DNA from: DASPHG01 sp035629775
Lineage (GTDB): Bacteria; Actinomycetota; Thermoleophilia; Solirubrobacterales; Thermoleophilaceae
NCBI GenBank assembly: GCA_035629775.1
Contig: DASPHG010000045.1
Span: forward strand, 35,880-99,879
Length of the DNA: 64,000 nt
Reading direction: 5' to 3'
In this document: positions 16,739-23,958 of the stretch, piece after piece
How positions within the stretch are numbered: position 1 is the first letter of the stretch
Layout: every line of letters starts with the position of its first letter
Program-made: the position numbers and the translations under genes
The notes under the pieces: model-generated
Seen by the model: only the letters and a program-made list of their open reading frames with translations
Told to the model about the DNA's origin: nothing
Database searches by the model: none

Positions 16739-18413
16739 TCACCGGAGCCTCTCGCAAGTTTTCCGGCGGCTTGTCGTTCCAACTCGCATAGGCCTCCGCC
16801 GACTCCTGTCGATCGCCGCGCTGTGCGCCGCGCTCCCCGCGGCGGCCTCGGCCCATCCGGCGGCGCCCGCCGCGCCCGACATCGCGTACCAGTGGGGCGA
16901 GGCGGCGAAGCCGACCTACAGCGCGGCGATGAGCGCGCTGCCCGAGCCCGTATTCGAGCCGGGTCCGTGCACGGAGGCGGCGAAGCGGTCGATGCCGGCG
17001 GGCGAAGGACACGACCACCTCGACCCGCTCCAGCACCGGTTCGCCTGCCGGATGGTGCAGGTGGCATACGACTCCCTCGAGGTCGAGCTCGCCGAGCGCC
17101 CCGACGTCGTTCTCGGCGAAATGGACGTGAAGGGCGACCTGGCGGTCGTTGCCGTCGCCTATCCCGAGTCCGGTTTCCTCCTCTTCGACGTCTCCAACCC
17201 CGCGCAGCCCGGGTTCCTCAGCTGGTATCGCTCGGCCCAGTGCGAGGGAGTCGCGGTGGACGTCGACTGCGGCGCCTTCGTCGACCTGTCGCCGGACGGG
17301 CAGTTCGTCTTCATCTCGAAGCAGCAGATCTCGGCACTGCACACCTCGCTCGGCACCGAGGTGATCGGCACCCTGCCGGCCGACTACCCGGGCATCGAAG
17401 TCGTCGACATCTCCAATCGGAAGCGGCCGCTGCTGCGCCAGGCACTGCCGCAGGTGAGCGTCGGCGGAGTTCACACGACCCGGTCCTTCGAGGTGCCCGC
17501 GCGCGGGGGGCGGGGCCCGCGTGATCCCGGCACCTACACGGTCTCCGTCGCGAACTCCGTGGGCGCGGCCATCAACCGGGTCGGCCCGGGCGGGCTGCTG
17601 ACGCCCGTGGCGCTCATCCAGATGGATGAGCTGCACGACACGTTCATCCAGGAGGACCCCATCCTCGGCCGGACGCTGCTCTACATCGCCGGCGGCTTCG
17701 ACTCCGGGTTCTACGTCTTCGACATCACCGCGCCCTCGAGGCCCGTCGGGCTCGGCGAGTGGGACGTGACGCCGGAGTGTGAGAACGACTGGTACGCGCA
17801 CACGATCGACGTCACGACGGTCGAGGGCCGGCGCATCGTCACGATGCCGGTCGAGCTGATCGACTTCTTCGGCGAGCAATCCGAGGCGGACAAGGCCGAG
17901 GGCTGCGGCACCCTCCAGGGAAACGGCGACCACGCCGGCCCGCTGTTCATCGTCGACGCCACCGACTTCTCGCAGCTCGGTCCGGTCGATGCGACGGACA
18001 GCGAGGAGGAGGAGACCGCGGGCGGGACCATGAAGGAGCGCTCGGAGGAGGCGCTCATCACGACGTGGAGCAACGCCGCCGGCCGCGCCGGCGGTGAGCT
18101 GACCTTCTCACCGCACAACCAGCAGATCGTCGGCGACAAGATCTATCTGTCGGGCTACCACTCGGGGATAACGGTCCTCGACGCGCGGAAGGCGTTCCGA
18201 GGCCAGAACGTGCGGCCGCGCGAGCTCGCGTTCGCCGTGCCCTCGAATCCGCAGACGCGCCCGATTCCCGCGGACCAGCCGGGCGTCGTGCTCGGACAGT
18301 TCTTCACGTCGTTCATCGACTATCGCCCGCTCGTGTGGGACATGACCTTCCACAAGGGCTACGTACTCGTGCCGGACATGACCGGCGGGATGAGCTCCTA
18401 CCGCGAGCTGTAG
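16686..18413 (+). CDS. Secreted LVIVD-repeat protein (second of tandem pair)
   Basis: A propeller-type protein whose blades end in FLLFDVSNPAQPGFLSWY, IEVVDISNRKRPLLRQ and FYVFDITAPSRPVGLGEW. A His-rich motif in the blades (AGEGHDHLDP, HDTFIQED, YAHTIDVTT, SPHNQQI) could bind metal. The start is unresolved. A signal peptide (LLSIAALCAALPAAASAHP) begins near 16803, yet the closest conventional in-frame start is GTG 16686 inside the previous gene. A CTG at 16806 or another rare start near 16788-16806 would give a normal secreted protein. The coordinates use GTG 16686. Spacing to the upstream gene suggests co-transcription. Confidence 0.75.
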   Translation: MSTPSTCRTTAACSPATDHRSLSQVFRRLVVPTRIGLRRLLSIAALCAALPAAASAHPAAPAAPDIAYQWGEAAKPTYSAAMSALPEPVFEPGPCTEAAKRSMPAGEGHDHLDPLQHRFACRMVQVAYDSLEVELAERPDVVLGEMDVKGDLAVVAVAYPESGFLLFDVSNPAQPGFLSWYRSAQCEGVAVDVDCGAFVDLSPDGQFVFISKQQISALHTSLGTEVIGTLPADYPGIEVVDISNRKRPLLRQALPQVSVGGVHTTRSFEVPARGGRGPRDPGTYTVSVANSVGAAINRVGPGGLLTPVALIQMDELHDTFIQEDPILGRTLLYIAGGFDSGFYVFDITAPSRPVGLGEWDVTPECENDWYAHTIDVTTVEGRRIVTMPVELIDFFGEQSEADKAEGCGTLQGNGDHAGPLFIVDATDFSQLGPVDATDSEEEETAGGTMKERSEEALITTWSNAAGRAGGELTFSPHNQQIVGDKIYLSGYHSGITVLDARKAFRGQNVRPRELAFAVPSNPQTRPIPADQPGVVLGQFFTSFIDYRPLVWDMTFHKGYVLVPDMTGGMSSYREL

Positions 18414-18416
18414 CGG

Positions 18417-20231
18417 CTAGACGCGCTGCACGCGTTCGCAGCCGCGCAGCGTGTCGTCGGCGTCGGCCCTGATGTCGTCGACGCCCTTGCCGCACTTGAC
18501 GGTCTCGCGGCGGCCGTCGGCGGAGTTGACGCTGTCGTCGCCCCCGCCGGCGACGAAGCGGTCCTTCTTCTTCCCGCCGACCAGGTCGTCGTCCCCGGCG
18601 CCGCCGTTCAGCCTGTCCTTGCCGCCGGCCCCGGAGAGGCAGTCGTCGCCGCCGCGTCCGAACAGCTTGTCGTTCCCGCCGCGGCCGAGCAGGCGGTCGC
18701 CGGCCGCCCCGCCGCGCAGGACGTCGGCCGACGGAGTGCCCGCCGTGCGGATGGCGCAGGGGCCGGTCACCGGCGTGGGCACGACGGCCGTCGCACGCGA
18801 CGCGCCGTTGTTGCCGGAGTTCGGGTCGGGGTTGGCGGAGGACGCCGCCACGGAGGTCGAGAACGGCCCGGTGGCCGGCGCGCGCACCACCAGGGTCACG
18901 CTCACAGAGCCGCCCACCGGGAGCGTGCCGAGCTCGCAGTGCGCGCCGGTGCAGGTGCCGGACGACGGTTCGGCGAGGACGAGCGTCGCCCCCGCGGGCA
19001 CGGTGGCGTCCAGCTCGGTGCCCGGGGCAGCGTCGAGGCCCCCGTTCACCACCTTGGCGACGAACGTGATGTCGTCGCCCGATGGGACCGACGAGCGCGA
19101 CGCGGTGAGGGTGGTCGCGAGGTCGGCCGACACCTCGGTGGCTCCGATGTCGCACGCGGTGCCGCTCGGGGCAGTCGCTCCGCGCTGGTCGGTTCCGCCG
19201 GGTGCGCATGCGAGCGCGGCGTCTCTCGCCGGGCTGCTGCCGCTTGGCACGGCGGTGTCAGTCGGCCCGCCACGATTGCCGAGCGCACTGAGCTGTGGCG
19301 AGGTGTTGTTCAGATGGCTCGCAGGGAATCCGCACGTGGTGCCGCTGTCGATGTTGCGGCCGGTGGCGGTCGGCGCCACCCCGCCGCAGTCGGGGCTGGA
19401 CGATGCGACACCGCCGGCGACGATCGAGTCGCCGATCGAGACGGCGGCGCTCGCGTCCTGGCGCCAGACGTTGCCGCCGATTCCGCCGCTCGCGCCGGTG
19501 GCCGTGTTGCCTGACAGGGTCACGTGGCGGAGGACGGCGGTGACGTCGGAGCGGACGCTGATCCCGCCGCCGCGGCCGCCGCTCGAGCCGTCCGCCTTGT
19601 TGCCGGCAATCGTGCTGTTCGTGATGTTCAGTGTGGTGTTCGGGTAGACCGCTACCCCGCCGCCGAGCGACTGGCTGCCCGTCGAAGTGAGGGTGTTCCC
19701 ACTCAGCGTGCTCCGGGTGATGGTGAGCGCACCGCTGAACACCCAGACCGCGCCGCCCTCGAGCGTGCCGGCGGAGGTGATGTGGTTGTCGCGGATCGCG
19801 ACCCGGTCGAGCGTGATGTCGGCGTTCTGCACGACGAGGCCGCCTCCGCCGCCCGTCAGGGTGATGCCCGAGTAGCGCATCGATCCGCCGCCGTTCACGG
19901 TGATGACGCGCGCGCTCGGGACGCCGTCGAGGATCGTCGCGCGCGCTCCGGCGGGCCCCTCGATGTCCACCGTGGAGTTGACGGCGAGTCCTGAGCTGAG
20001 GAGGTATGTGCCGGCCGGAATTACGACCTTGTCCGCGCCCGGCAGCGCGTTCGCCTCCTGGATCGCGGCGCGGACCGTGCACGCGCCGCCGAAGCCGGCA
20101 CAGGCGCCGTTGCCGGGGTTCGCGTCGGAGCCCTCCGTAGTCGAGTTGACGTTGAACGTCTCGGCGTGAGCGGCCGACGGAAGCGAGAAGGCGAGCAGAA
20201 GGGCCCCGAGCAGGGCCCACCGGCGAGTCAT
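18417..20231 (-). CDS. Secreted CSLREA / right-handed beta-helix protein with DUF11 and RTX-like repeats
   Basis: 604 residues from ATG 20231; a signal peptide ends near AHAETF. Next comes the CSLREA-type opening FNVNSTTEGSD...CTVRAAIQEANALPGAD, then a parallel beta-helix with repeated short strands (residues 80-290). A DUF11-type domain (about 350-460) is followed by a C-terminal series of GGxGxDxLxG nonapeptides such as GGNDKLFGRGGDDCL, the calcium-binding RTX repeat. It is probably a surface or secreted adhesin-like protein stabilised by Ca2+. It ends 3 bases from the convergent LVIVD gene. There is no Shine-Dalgarno site; a TACGGT box lies six bases before the ATG. Confidence 0.85.
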   Translation of the reverse strand: MTRRWALLGALLLAFSLPSAAHAETFNVNSTTEGSDANPGNGACAGFGGACTVRAAIQEANALPGADKVVIPAGTYLLSSGLAVNSTVDIEGPAGARATILDGVPSARVITVNGGGSMRYSGITLTGGGGGLVVQNADITLDRVAIRDNHITSAGTLEGGAVWVFSGALTITRSTLSGNTLTSTGSQSLGGGVAVYPNTTLNITNSTIAGNKADGSSGGRGGGISVRSDVTAVLRHVTLSGNTATGASGGIGGNVWRQDASAAVSIGDSIVAGGVASSSPDCGGVAPTATGRNIDSGTTCGFPASHLNNTSPQLSALGNRGGPTDTAVPSGSSPARDAALACAPGGTDQRGATAPSGTACDIGATEVSADLATTLTASRSSVPSGDDITFVAKVVNGGLDAAPGTELDATVPAGATLVLAEPSSGTCTGAHCELGTLPVGGSVSVTLVVRAPATGPFSTSVAASSANPDPNSGNNGASRATAVVPTPVTGPCAIRTAGTPSADVLRGGAAGDRLLGRGGNDKLFGRGGDDCLSGAGGKDRLNGGAGDDDLVGGKKKDRFVAGGGDDSVNSADGRRETVKCGKGVDDIRADADDTLRGCERVQRV

Positions 20232-20237
20232 TGGCCC

Positions 20238-20243
20238 ACCGTA
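20238..20243 (-). promoter_or_regulatory. -10 box TACGGT of the CSLREA gene (leaderless)
   Basis: Reading on the minus strand, TACGGT is followed by six bases and then the ATG at 20231. Transcription would therefore start at or next to the start codon. No obvious -35 box. Confidence 0.5.
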
Positions 20244-20343
20244 CACCGGGTTTCGGGCGCGGACCACGACGGCGAGGCTTAACTTGCGCCCGCGCGCCGC
20301 GGGGCAATAGGGTCGCTCGCACTCGCAACGAAGGAGGACTCAG

Positions 20344-21387
20344 ATGCTGGCTCGCTTTCGCGGCCGCCTGACCTACGCGAACGTGATGGCCACCATGGCT
20401 CTGTTCATCGCGCTCGGCGGAGGGTCGTACGCTGCCATCAAGGTGCAGAGCTCGGACATCGCGAAGAACGCGGTCCGCGGCAAGCACGTCAAGAAGGACT
20501 CGCTGACCGGTAAGGACATCAAGAACATCAAGACCGGGGACGTGTCGAATGGCACGCTGCTGCCGGAGGACTTTGGCTCGCTGCCGACCGGTGGCCCGCC
20601 GACTGGTGACGCCGGCGGTGACCTGGCAGGGACCTATCCGAACCCCCGGGTCGCCAGCGACGCGATCGGCGGAGGCAAGTTGGCGCCCGATGCGGTCTCG
20701 ACGTCGAAGCTGGCGGACGACGCGGTGGGCACCGCGAAGATCAACGACGGCGCCGTCACGACGGACAAGCTCGACGACGCCGCGGTGACCACCCTGAAGA
20801 TCGCGGACGGAGCTGTGACGGCCACGCAGATTGCCGCGGTCACGATCACCGGAGCGCAGATCGCCGACGGCGCAATCACGACCGCGAAGGTCGAGAACGA
20901 GTCGCTCCTGAGCGAGGACATCAAGGACGACACGGTCGCTGGAGGCGGCCTGATCGCTGAGGACCTGCGTACCGGTTCGGTCGGGCAGTCTGAGATCCAG
21001 ACGGACGGGGTGGCGGCGACCGAGGTTGCCGACAACTCGATCGACTCCGGCGAGATCGTCGACTTCCAGCTGACGAACCAGGATGTGAGCGTCCTGTTCG
21101 CCGAGGTGAACGCGGATGGAACGCTCGCCAATCAGTGCGCTGGCTGCGGTGTTTCGGCGGCCCGCGTCGGCGCGGCAGGCGCCGGCACCTACTCGGTCGA
21201 CTTCGGTCGCAATATCGCGACGACCTGCACGGCAGTAGGCACCCTCGGGACAGCCACGACCCTGGTGCAGCGCGGCGAGATAACCGTCGTGGATCGTGAC
21301 ACCAATGTGGAGGCGGTCTTCGTCGAGACGAACAACAGCGCCGGCGCCAACGCCGACCTGGCTTTCCGAGTCGTGGTGGTCTGCTAG
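20344..21387 (+). CDS. Exported repeat protein with LFIALGG-type N-terminus
   Basis: 347 residues. It opens with FRGRLTYANVMATMALFIAL and GGGSYAA, a signal-anchor start I associate with Thermoleophilia secreted proteins. The central 150 residues are degenerate short repeats (KLADDAVGTAKINDGAVTTDKLDDAAVTT) with Ala/Val/Asp periodicity like elongated beta-roll or tail-fibre shafts. The C-terminal 90 residues form a small beta-rich head with Cys pairs (NQCAGCG). GAAGGAGGA precedes the ATG by 6 bases. A paralogue with the same plan but another head lies at 42869. The function is unknown; an extended surface or trimeric fibre is inferred. Confidence 0.78.
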   Translation: MLARFRGRLTYANVMATMALFIALGGGSYAAIKVQSSDIAKNAVRGKHVKKDSLTGKDIKNIKTGDVSNGTLLPEDFGSLPTGGPPTGDAGGDLAGTYPNPRVASDAIGGGKLAPDAVSTSKLADDAVGTAKINDGAVTTDKLDDAAVTTLKIADGAVTATQIAAVTITGAQIADGAITTAKVENESLLSEDIKDDTVAGGGLIAEDLRTGSVGQSEIQTDGVAATEVADNSIDSGEIVDFQLTNQDVSVLFAEVNADGTLANQCAGCGVSAARVGAAGAGTYSVDFGRNIATTCTAVGTLGTATTLVQRGEITVVDRDTNVEAVFVETNNSAGANADLAFRVVVVC

Positions 21388-21413
21388 CGGACCGGATCCG
21401 CTGACGGACCGGC

Positions 21414-21443
21414 GGCCGCGGCTCCCTCTGAGGAGCCGCGGCC
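21414..21443 (+). terminator. Perfect 12-bp hairpin after the repeat protein gene
   Basis: GGCCGCGGCTCC and GGAGCCGCGGCC pair perfectly around a 6-base loop (CTCTGA). No T-run follows, so it may be a Rho-independent-like stop of the GC-rich type or an mRNA 3'-end stabiliser. Confidence 0.55.
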
Positions 21444-21470
21444 GGTCGGCGGCTAGCATCGCCGGTCGTC

Positions 21471-22187
21471 GTGAGACCTCGCCACGTGATCGTCGCCCTG
21501 CTGATGCTCGCGGTGGTGGGCTCCCTCGCGCTCACCGCAGGCAAGGGCTCTCCCTCGGCGACCGCGGCCAGCGCGCGCTGGTGCGCGGTTGAGCCGGGCG
21601 CCCCGCGGTGGGCGCGCTCTCTCCGGGCGACGGTGCTGGTCGACTCCGTCCTCCTCAGCGGGAAGGGCGCGATCAGGCGCGCCCAGCCGTGCCGGCGGCT
21701 GAAGCTTCGCGGCCGGCCGGCGTGGATGATTCGCCACGCTGCGGCTGAGCTCGCGCGCGGGCGCCGCGTCGCCCCGCTCGTGATCGTCGGCATTGGCTAC
21801 AACTCGCTCTTCCAGCGTCATCGCCGCCGCTACGGCTATTGGTCGCGCCGCTGGGACCGCGAGGCGAAGCGGCTGCTCCGGGTCCTCCGCCGCAAGGGCG
21901 CGCGCCAGTTCGTGTGGGTGATGCTGCGGCAGCCGACGCGGCGCACCGTCCCGCCGCACGCGGTGCGCGAGCTCAGCTACTACTCGTGGTACTTCCCGTA
22001 CGTGAATGAGCGCCTGCGCCGGCTCGACCGCCGCCGCGACGACGTGGTCCTCGCGAACTGGCGGCGCGTGGGCAACCGGCCCGGGATCACCTACGACTCG
22101 ATTCACCTGAACACCCGCGGCGGAAAGCTGATGGCCCGGCTGATCCGCCGGACGATCCACCGCGAGACCCACCGCCAAGCGCGCTAG
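21471..22187 (+). CDS. Secreted SGNH-hydrolase-like protein
   Basis: 238 residues from GTG 21471 with an N-terminal signal/TM segment (6-23). The SGNH pattern is recognisable: VLVDSVLLSG with D58-S59 (block I, usually GDS), VIVGIGYNSL (block III with Asn), and a C-terminal YDSIHLNTRG with D209 and H212 (block V). This form resembles the SGNH domain attached to membrane acyltransferases. The Arg content is very high (about 18 percent). It is probably an extracytoplasmic O-acyl esterase or transferase; the substrate is unknown. A TAGCAT box lies 11 bases before the start. Confidence 0.75.
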   Translation: MRPRHVIVALLMLAVVGSLALTAGKGSPSATAASARWCAVEPGAPRWARSLRATVLVDSVLLSGKGAIRRAQPCRRLKLRGRPAWMIRHAAAELARGRRVAPLVIVGIGYNSLFQRHRRRYGYWSRRWDREAKRLLRVLRRKGARQFVWVMLRQPTRRTVPPHAVRELSYYSWYFPYVNERLRRLDRRRDDVVLANWRRVGNRPGITYDSIHLNTRGGKLMARLIRRTIHRETHRQAR

Positions 22188-22222
22188 GGGGCGAAGGCGG
22201 AGGGCAGCGGCCTTCCGCCTAC

Positions 22223-23188
22223 GTGCGCGAACGTTGTGGCGACCGCGCCGGTTTCCGGCCCGCCGGTCACATGGTTCGGATGGTGAGGCTGGCGGAACGG
22301 CAGGGTGGCGTCGTGCACCGGGATCAGCTGCGGGCGCTCGGCTTCAGCAGCAGCGCGATTCTCAGGCTGGAGGCGGCGCACCGGATCCACCGGCTGTACC
22401 CCGCCGTGTTCGCGCTCGGGCACCGGGTGCTCGGCGAGGAGGCACAGCTCCGGGCGGCCGTGATGCACGCTGGGCCGGACGCGGCCATCAGTCATCTGAC
22501 CGCCGTCTCGTGGTGGGAGCTCCTCGAGCTGGACCTCGAGCCGATCCACGTGAGCACCCCGGTGCAGCTCGGCTCCTCGGCGGGGCTTGTCATCCACGGT
22601 CGGCGATCCGTCGAACGCGTCACGCATCGGGACCTGCCCGTGACGACCATTCCGCAGACCCTGCTCGACTCAGCCGGCTTTCTCCCGTTCGGTCGCCTGC
22701 GCAAGGCGATCGCAGAGGCGGAGTTCCACCGGCTCGCGTCCGTCGATGAGGTCTTCTCCGTCCTCGGGCGGGGCAGGCCCGGTAGCGCGCGACTCCGGCG
22801 CGCCTTGATCCTCCACCAACCGCGGCTCGCGCGAACCCTGAGCGTGCTCGAGGAGCGCTTCCTTGGCCTCTGTGAGCGCCATGCGATCCCGCTCCCGGAG
22901 GTGAACGTCACCGTCGCCGGCCTGATGGTCGATGCGCTGTGGCGCGCCGAGCGCGTCGTCGTCGAGCTCGACGGCCGCGCCGCCCACGCCACCGGCGCGG
23001 CGATGGAGCGTGACCGGAACCGCGACCTCACGCTGCGCGCCGCGGGCTACGCGGTCCTCCGGTACACATGGCACCAGGTGACGCGCCAAGCGTCCGCCGT
23101 CGCCGCCGACCTCCGCGCCGCCCTCGGTCTCGAACTTCGTGGCGGGCGCGCCGCTTTCCGGCGTCGTCGCCACAGAGTTCGCGGCTAG
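22223..23188 (+). CDS. AbiEi-type winged-helix / DUF559 nuclease-fold protein
   Basis: Up to 321 residues. The N-terminal winged helix (LAERQGGVVHRDQLRALGFSSSAILRLEAAHRIHRLYPAVFAL) is the AbiEi_4-like antitoxin-type domain. The C-terminal third has VVVELDGRAAHATGAAMERDRNRDLTLRAAGYAVLRYTWHQV. This is the DUF559/Vsr-like PD-(D/E)XK pattern with E and D of ELDG and the Arg/Asp helix. Such two-domain proteins are abundant in this group and usually have no toxin partner; none is seen here. The start could be GTG 22223, ATG 22271 or ATG 22280. The end overlaps the SDR gene on the other strand. Confidence 0.82.
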   Translation: MRERCGDRAGFRPAGHMVRMVRLAERQGGVVHRDQLRALGFSSSAILRLEAAHRIHRLYPAVFALGHRVLGEEAQLRAAVMHAGPDAAISHLTAVSWWELLELDLEPIHVSTPVQLGSSAGLVIHGRRSVERVTHRDLPVTTIPQTLLDSAGFLPFGRLRKAIAEAEFHRLASVDEVFSVLGRGRPGSARLRRALILHQPRLARTLSVLEERFLGLCERHAIPLPEVNVTVAGLMVDALWRAERVVVELDGRAAHATGAAMERDRNRDLTLRAAGYAVLRYTWHQVTRQASAVAADLRAALGLELRGGRAAFRRRRHRVRG

Positions 23189-23958
23189 GACGCGGTGTCG
23201 CCCTTCGTCGTCGGGGCCGGGGCGTTCGCGCTGCTTCGGCGGATCAGGGCGGGGGCCAGGATCCGCAGCGCCGCGATGATCCCGTAGTAGCGAGGGATGT
23301 AGCGCTCGGCCTTGCCGCCGGGCCCGCACTGGAGGATGGTCTCGGCGACCTTCTCCGGGGTCGAGACGATCCGGCGCGTCAGCGCGCGGTCCATCAGCTC
23401 GCGCTGGGGAAAGCCCTCGGTCGAGATGAACCCGGGCATCACGAGCCCCACGTGCACCCCGTGCGCGGCCTCCTCGCCGTGCAGCGAGTCGCTCCAGCCG
23501 ATCAACGCGAACTTGCTCGCGGAGTATGCGCCCGAGCGTGCGCGCGACACCCGGCCGGCCACGCTCGCCACGTTCACGATCGACGACGGTGCCGAGCGGC
23601 GCAGCAGCGGCAGGAGGGCGTGCGTGAGGCGCAGAGTCGCGTCGAAGTTCAGCTTCATGTGTCGCTCGACGCCCTCCCAGCCGGTGTCGGCGAATGTCCC
23701 GCGCCAGGCGGCGCCCGCGTTGTTCACCAGCAGGTCGAGCCGGCCGTGCTCGGATTCGACCGCGGCAGCGACCTCAGCCGGCGCTCCGTCGTCGGTCAGG
23801 TCCACCGCCACGACTGTGGCGCCGCCCAGCTCGTCGGCGAGCGCGCGCAGCCTGTCCTCGCGCCGCGCGACCAGCACGAGCTCCCAGCCGTCGCGCGCGA
23901 GCCGGCGCGCTGTCGCCTCGCCGATCCCGCTGGACGCACCCGTGACCAGGGCGATCAT
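23185..23958 (-). CDS. Short-chain dehydrogenase/reductase (classical SDR)
   Basis: 257 residues from ATG 23958, which overlaps the stop of the acylase gene as ATGA; GTG 23964 is an alternative. The Rossmann motif is TGASSGIGEA, with VDLTDD for the adenine pocket, NNAG, catalytic Ser in VNVASVAG, and YSASK (Tyr/Lys). An NADP(H)-type preference is suggested by ARREDR after the second strand. It is predicted to interconvert an alcohol and a ketone. As the last gene of the MerR-controlled operon it could supply or remove the ketone used by the Baeyer-Villiger monooxygenase. Confidence 0.88.
   Translation of the reverse strand: MIALVTGASSGIGEATARRLARDGWELVLVARREDRLRALADELGGATVVAVDLTDDGAPAEVAAAVESEHGRLDLLVNNAGAAWRGTFADTGWEGVERHMKLNFDATLRLTHALLPLLRRSAPSSIVNVASVAGRVSRARSGAYSASKFALIGWSDSLHGEEAAHGVHVGLVMPGFISTEGFPQRELMDRALTRRIVSTPEKVAETILQCGPGGKAERYIPRYYGIIAALRILAPALIRRSSANAPAPTTKGDTAS

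Noticed and set aside
21414..21443. Classical Rho-independent terminator
   Set aside because: The hairpin is perfect but lacks a T-run, so it is reported only as a probable 3'-end structure.
19258..21459. Long minus-strand frame spanning the CSLREA gene and the repeat protein gene
   Set aside because: It crosses two well-supported genes on different strands and encodes low-complexity Arg-rich sequence.
22223..23188. Toxin-antitoxin system, suggested by the AbiEi-type domain
   Set aside because: No AbiEii nucleotidyltransferase or other toxin gene is adjacent; the C-terminal half is a DUF559 nuclease fold, a solitary protein common in this group.
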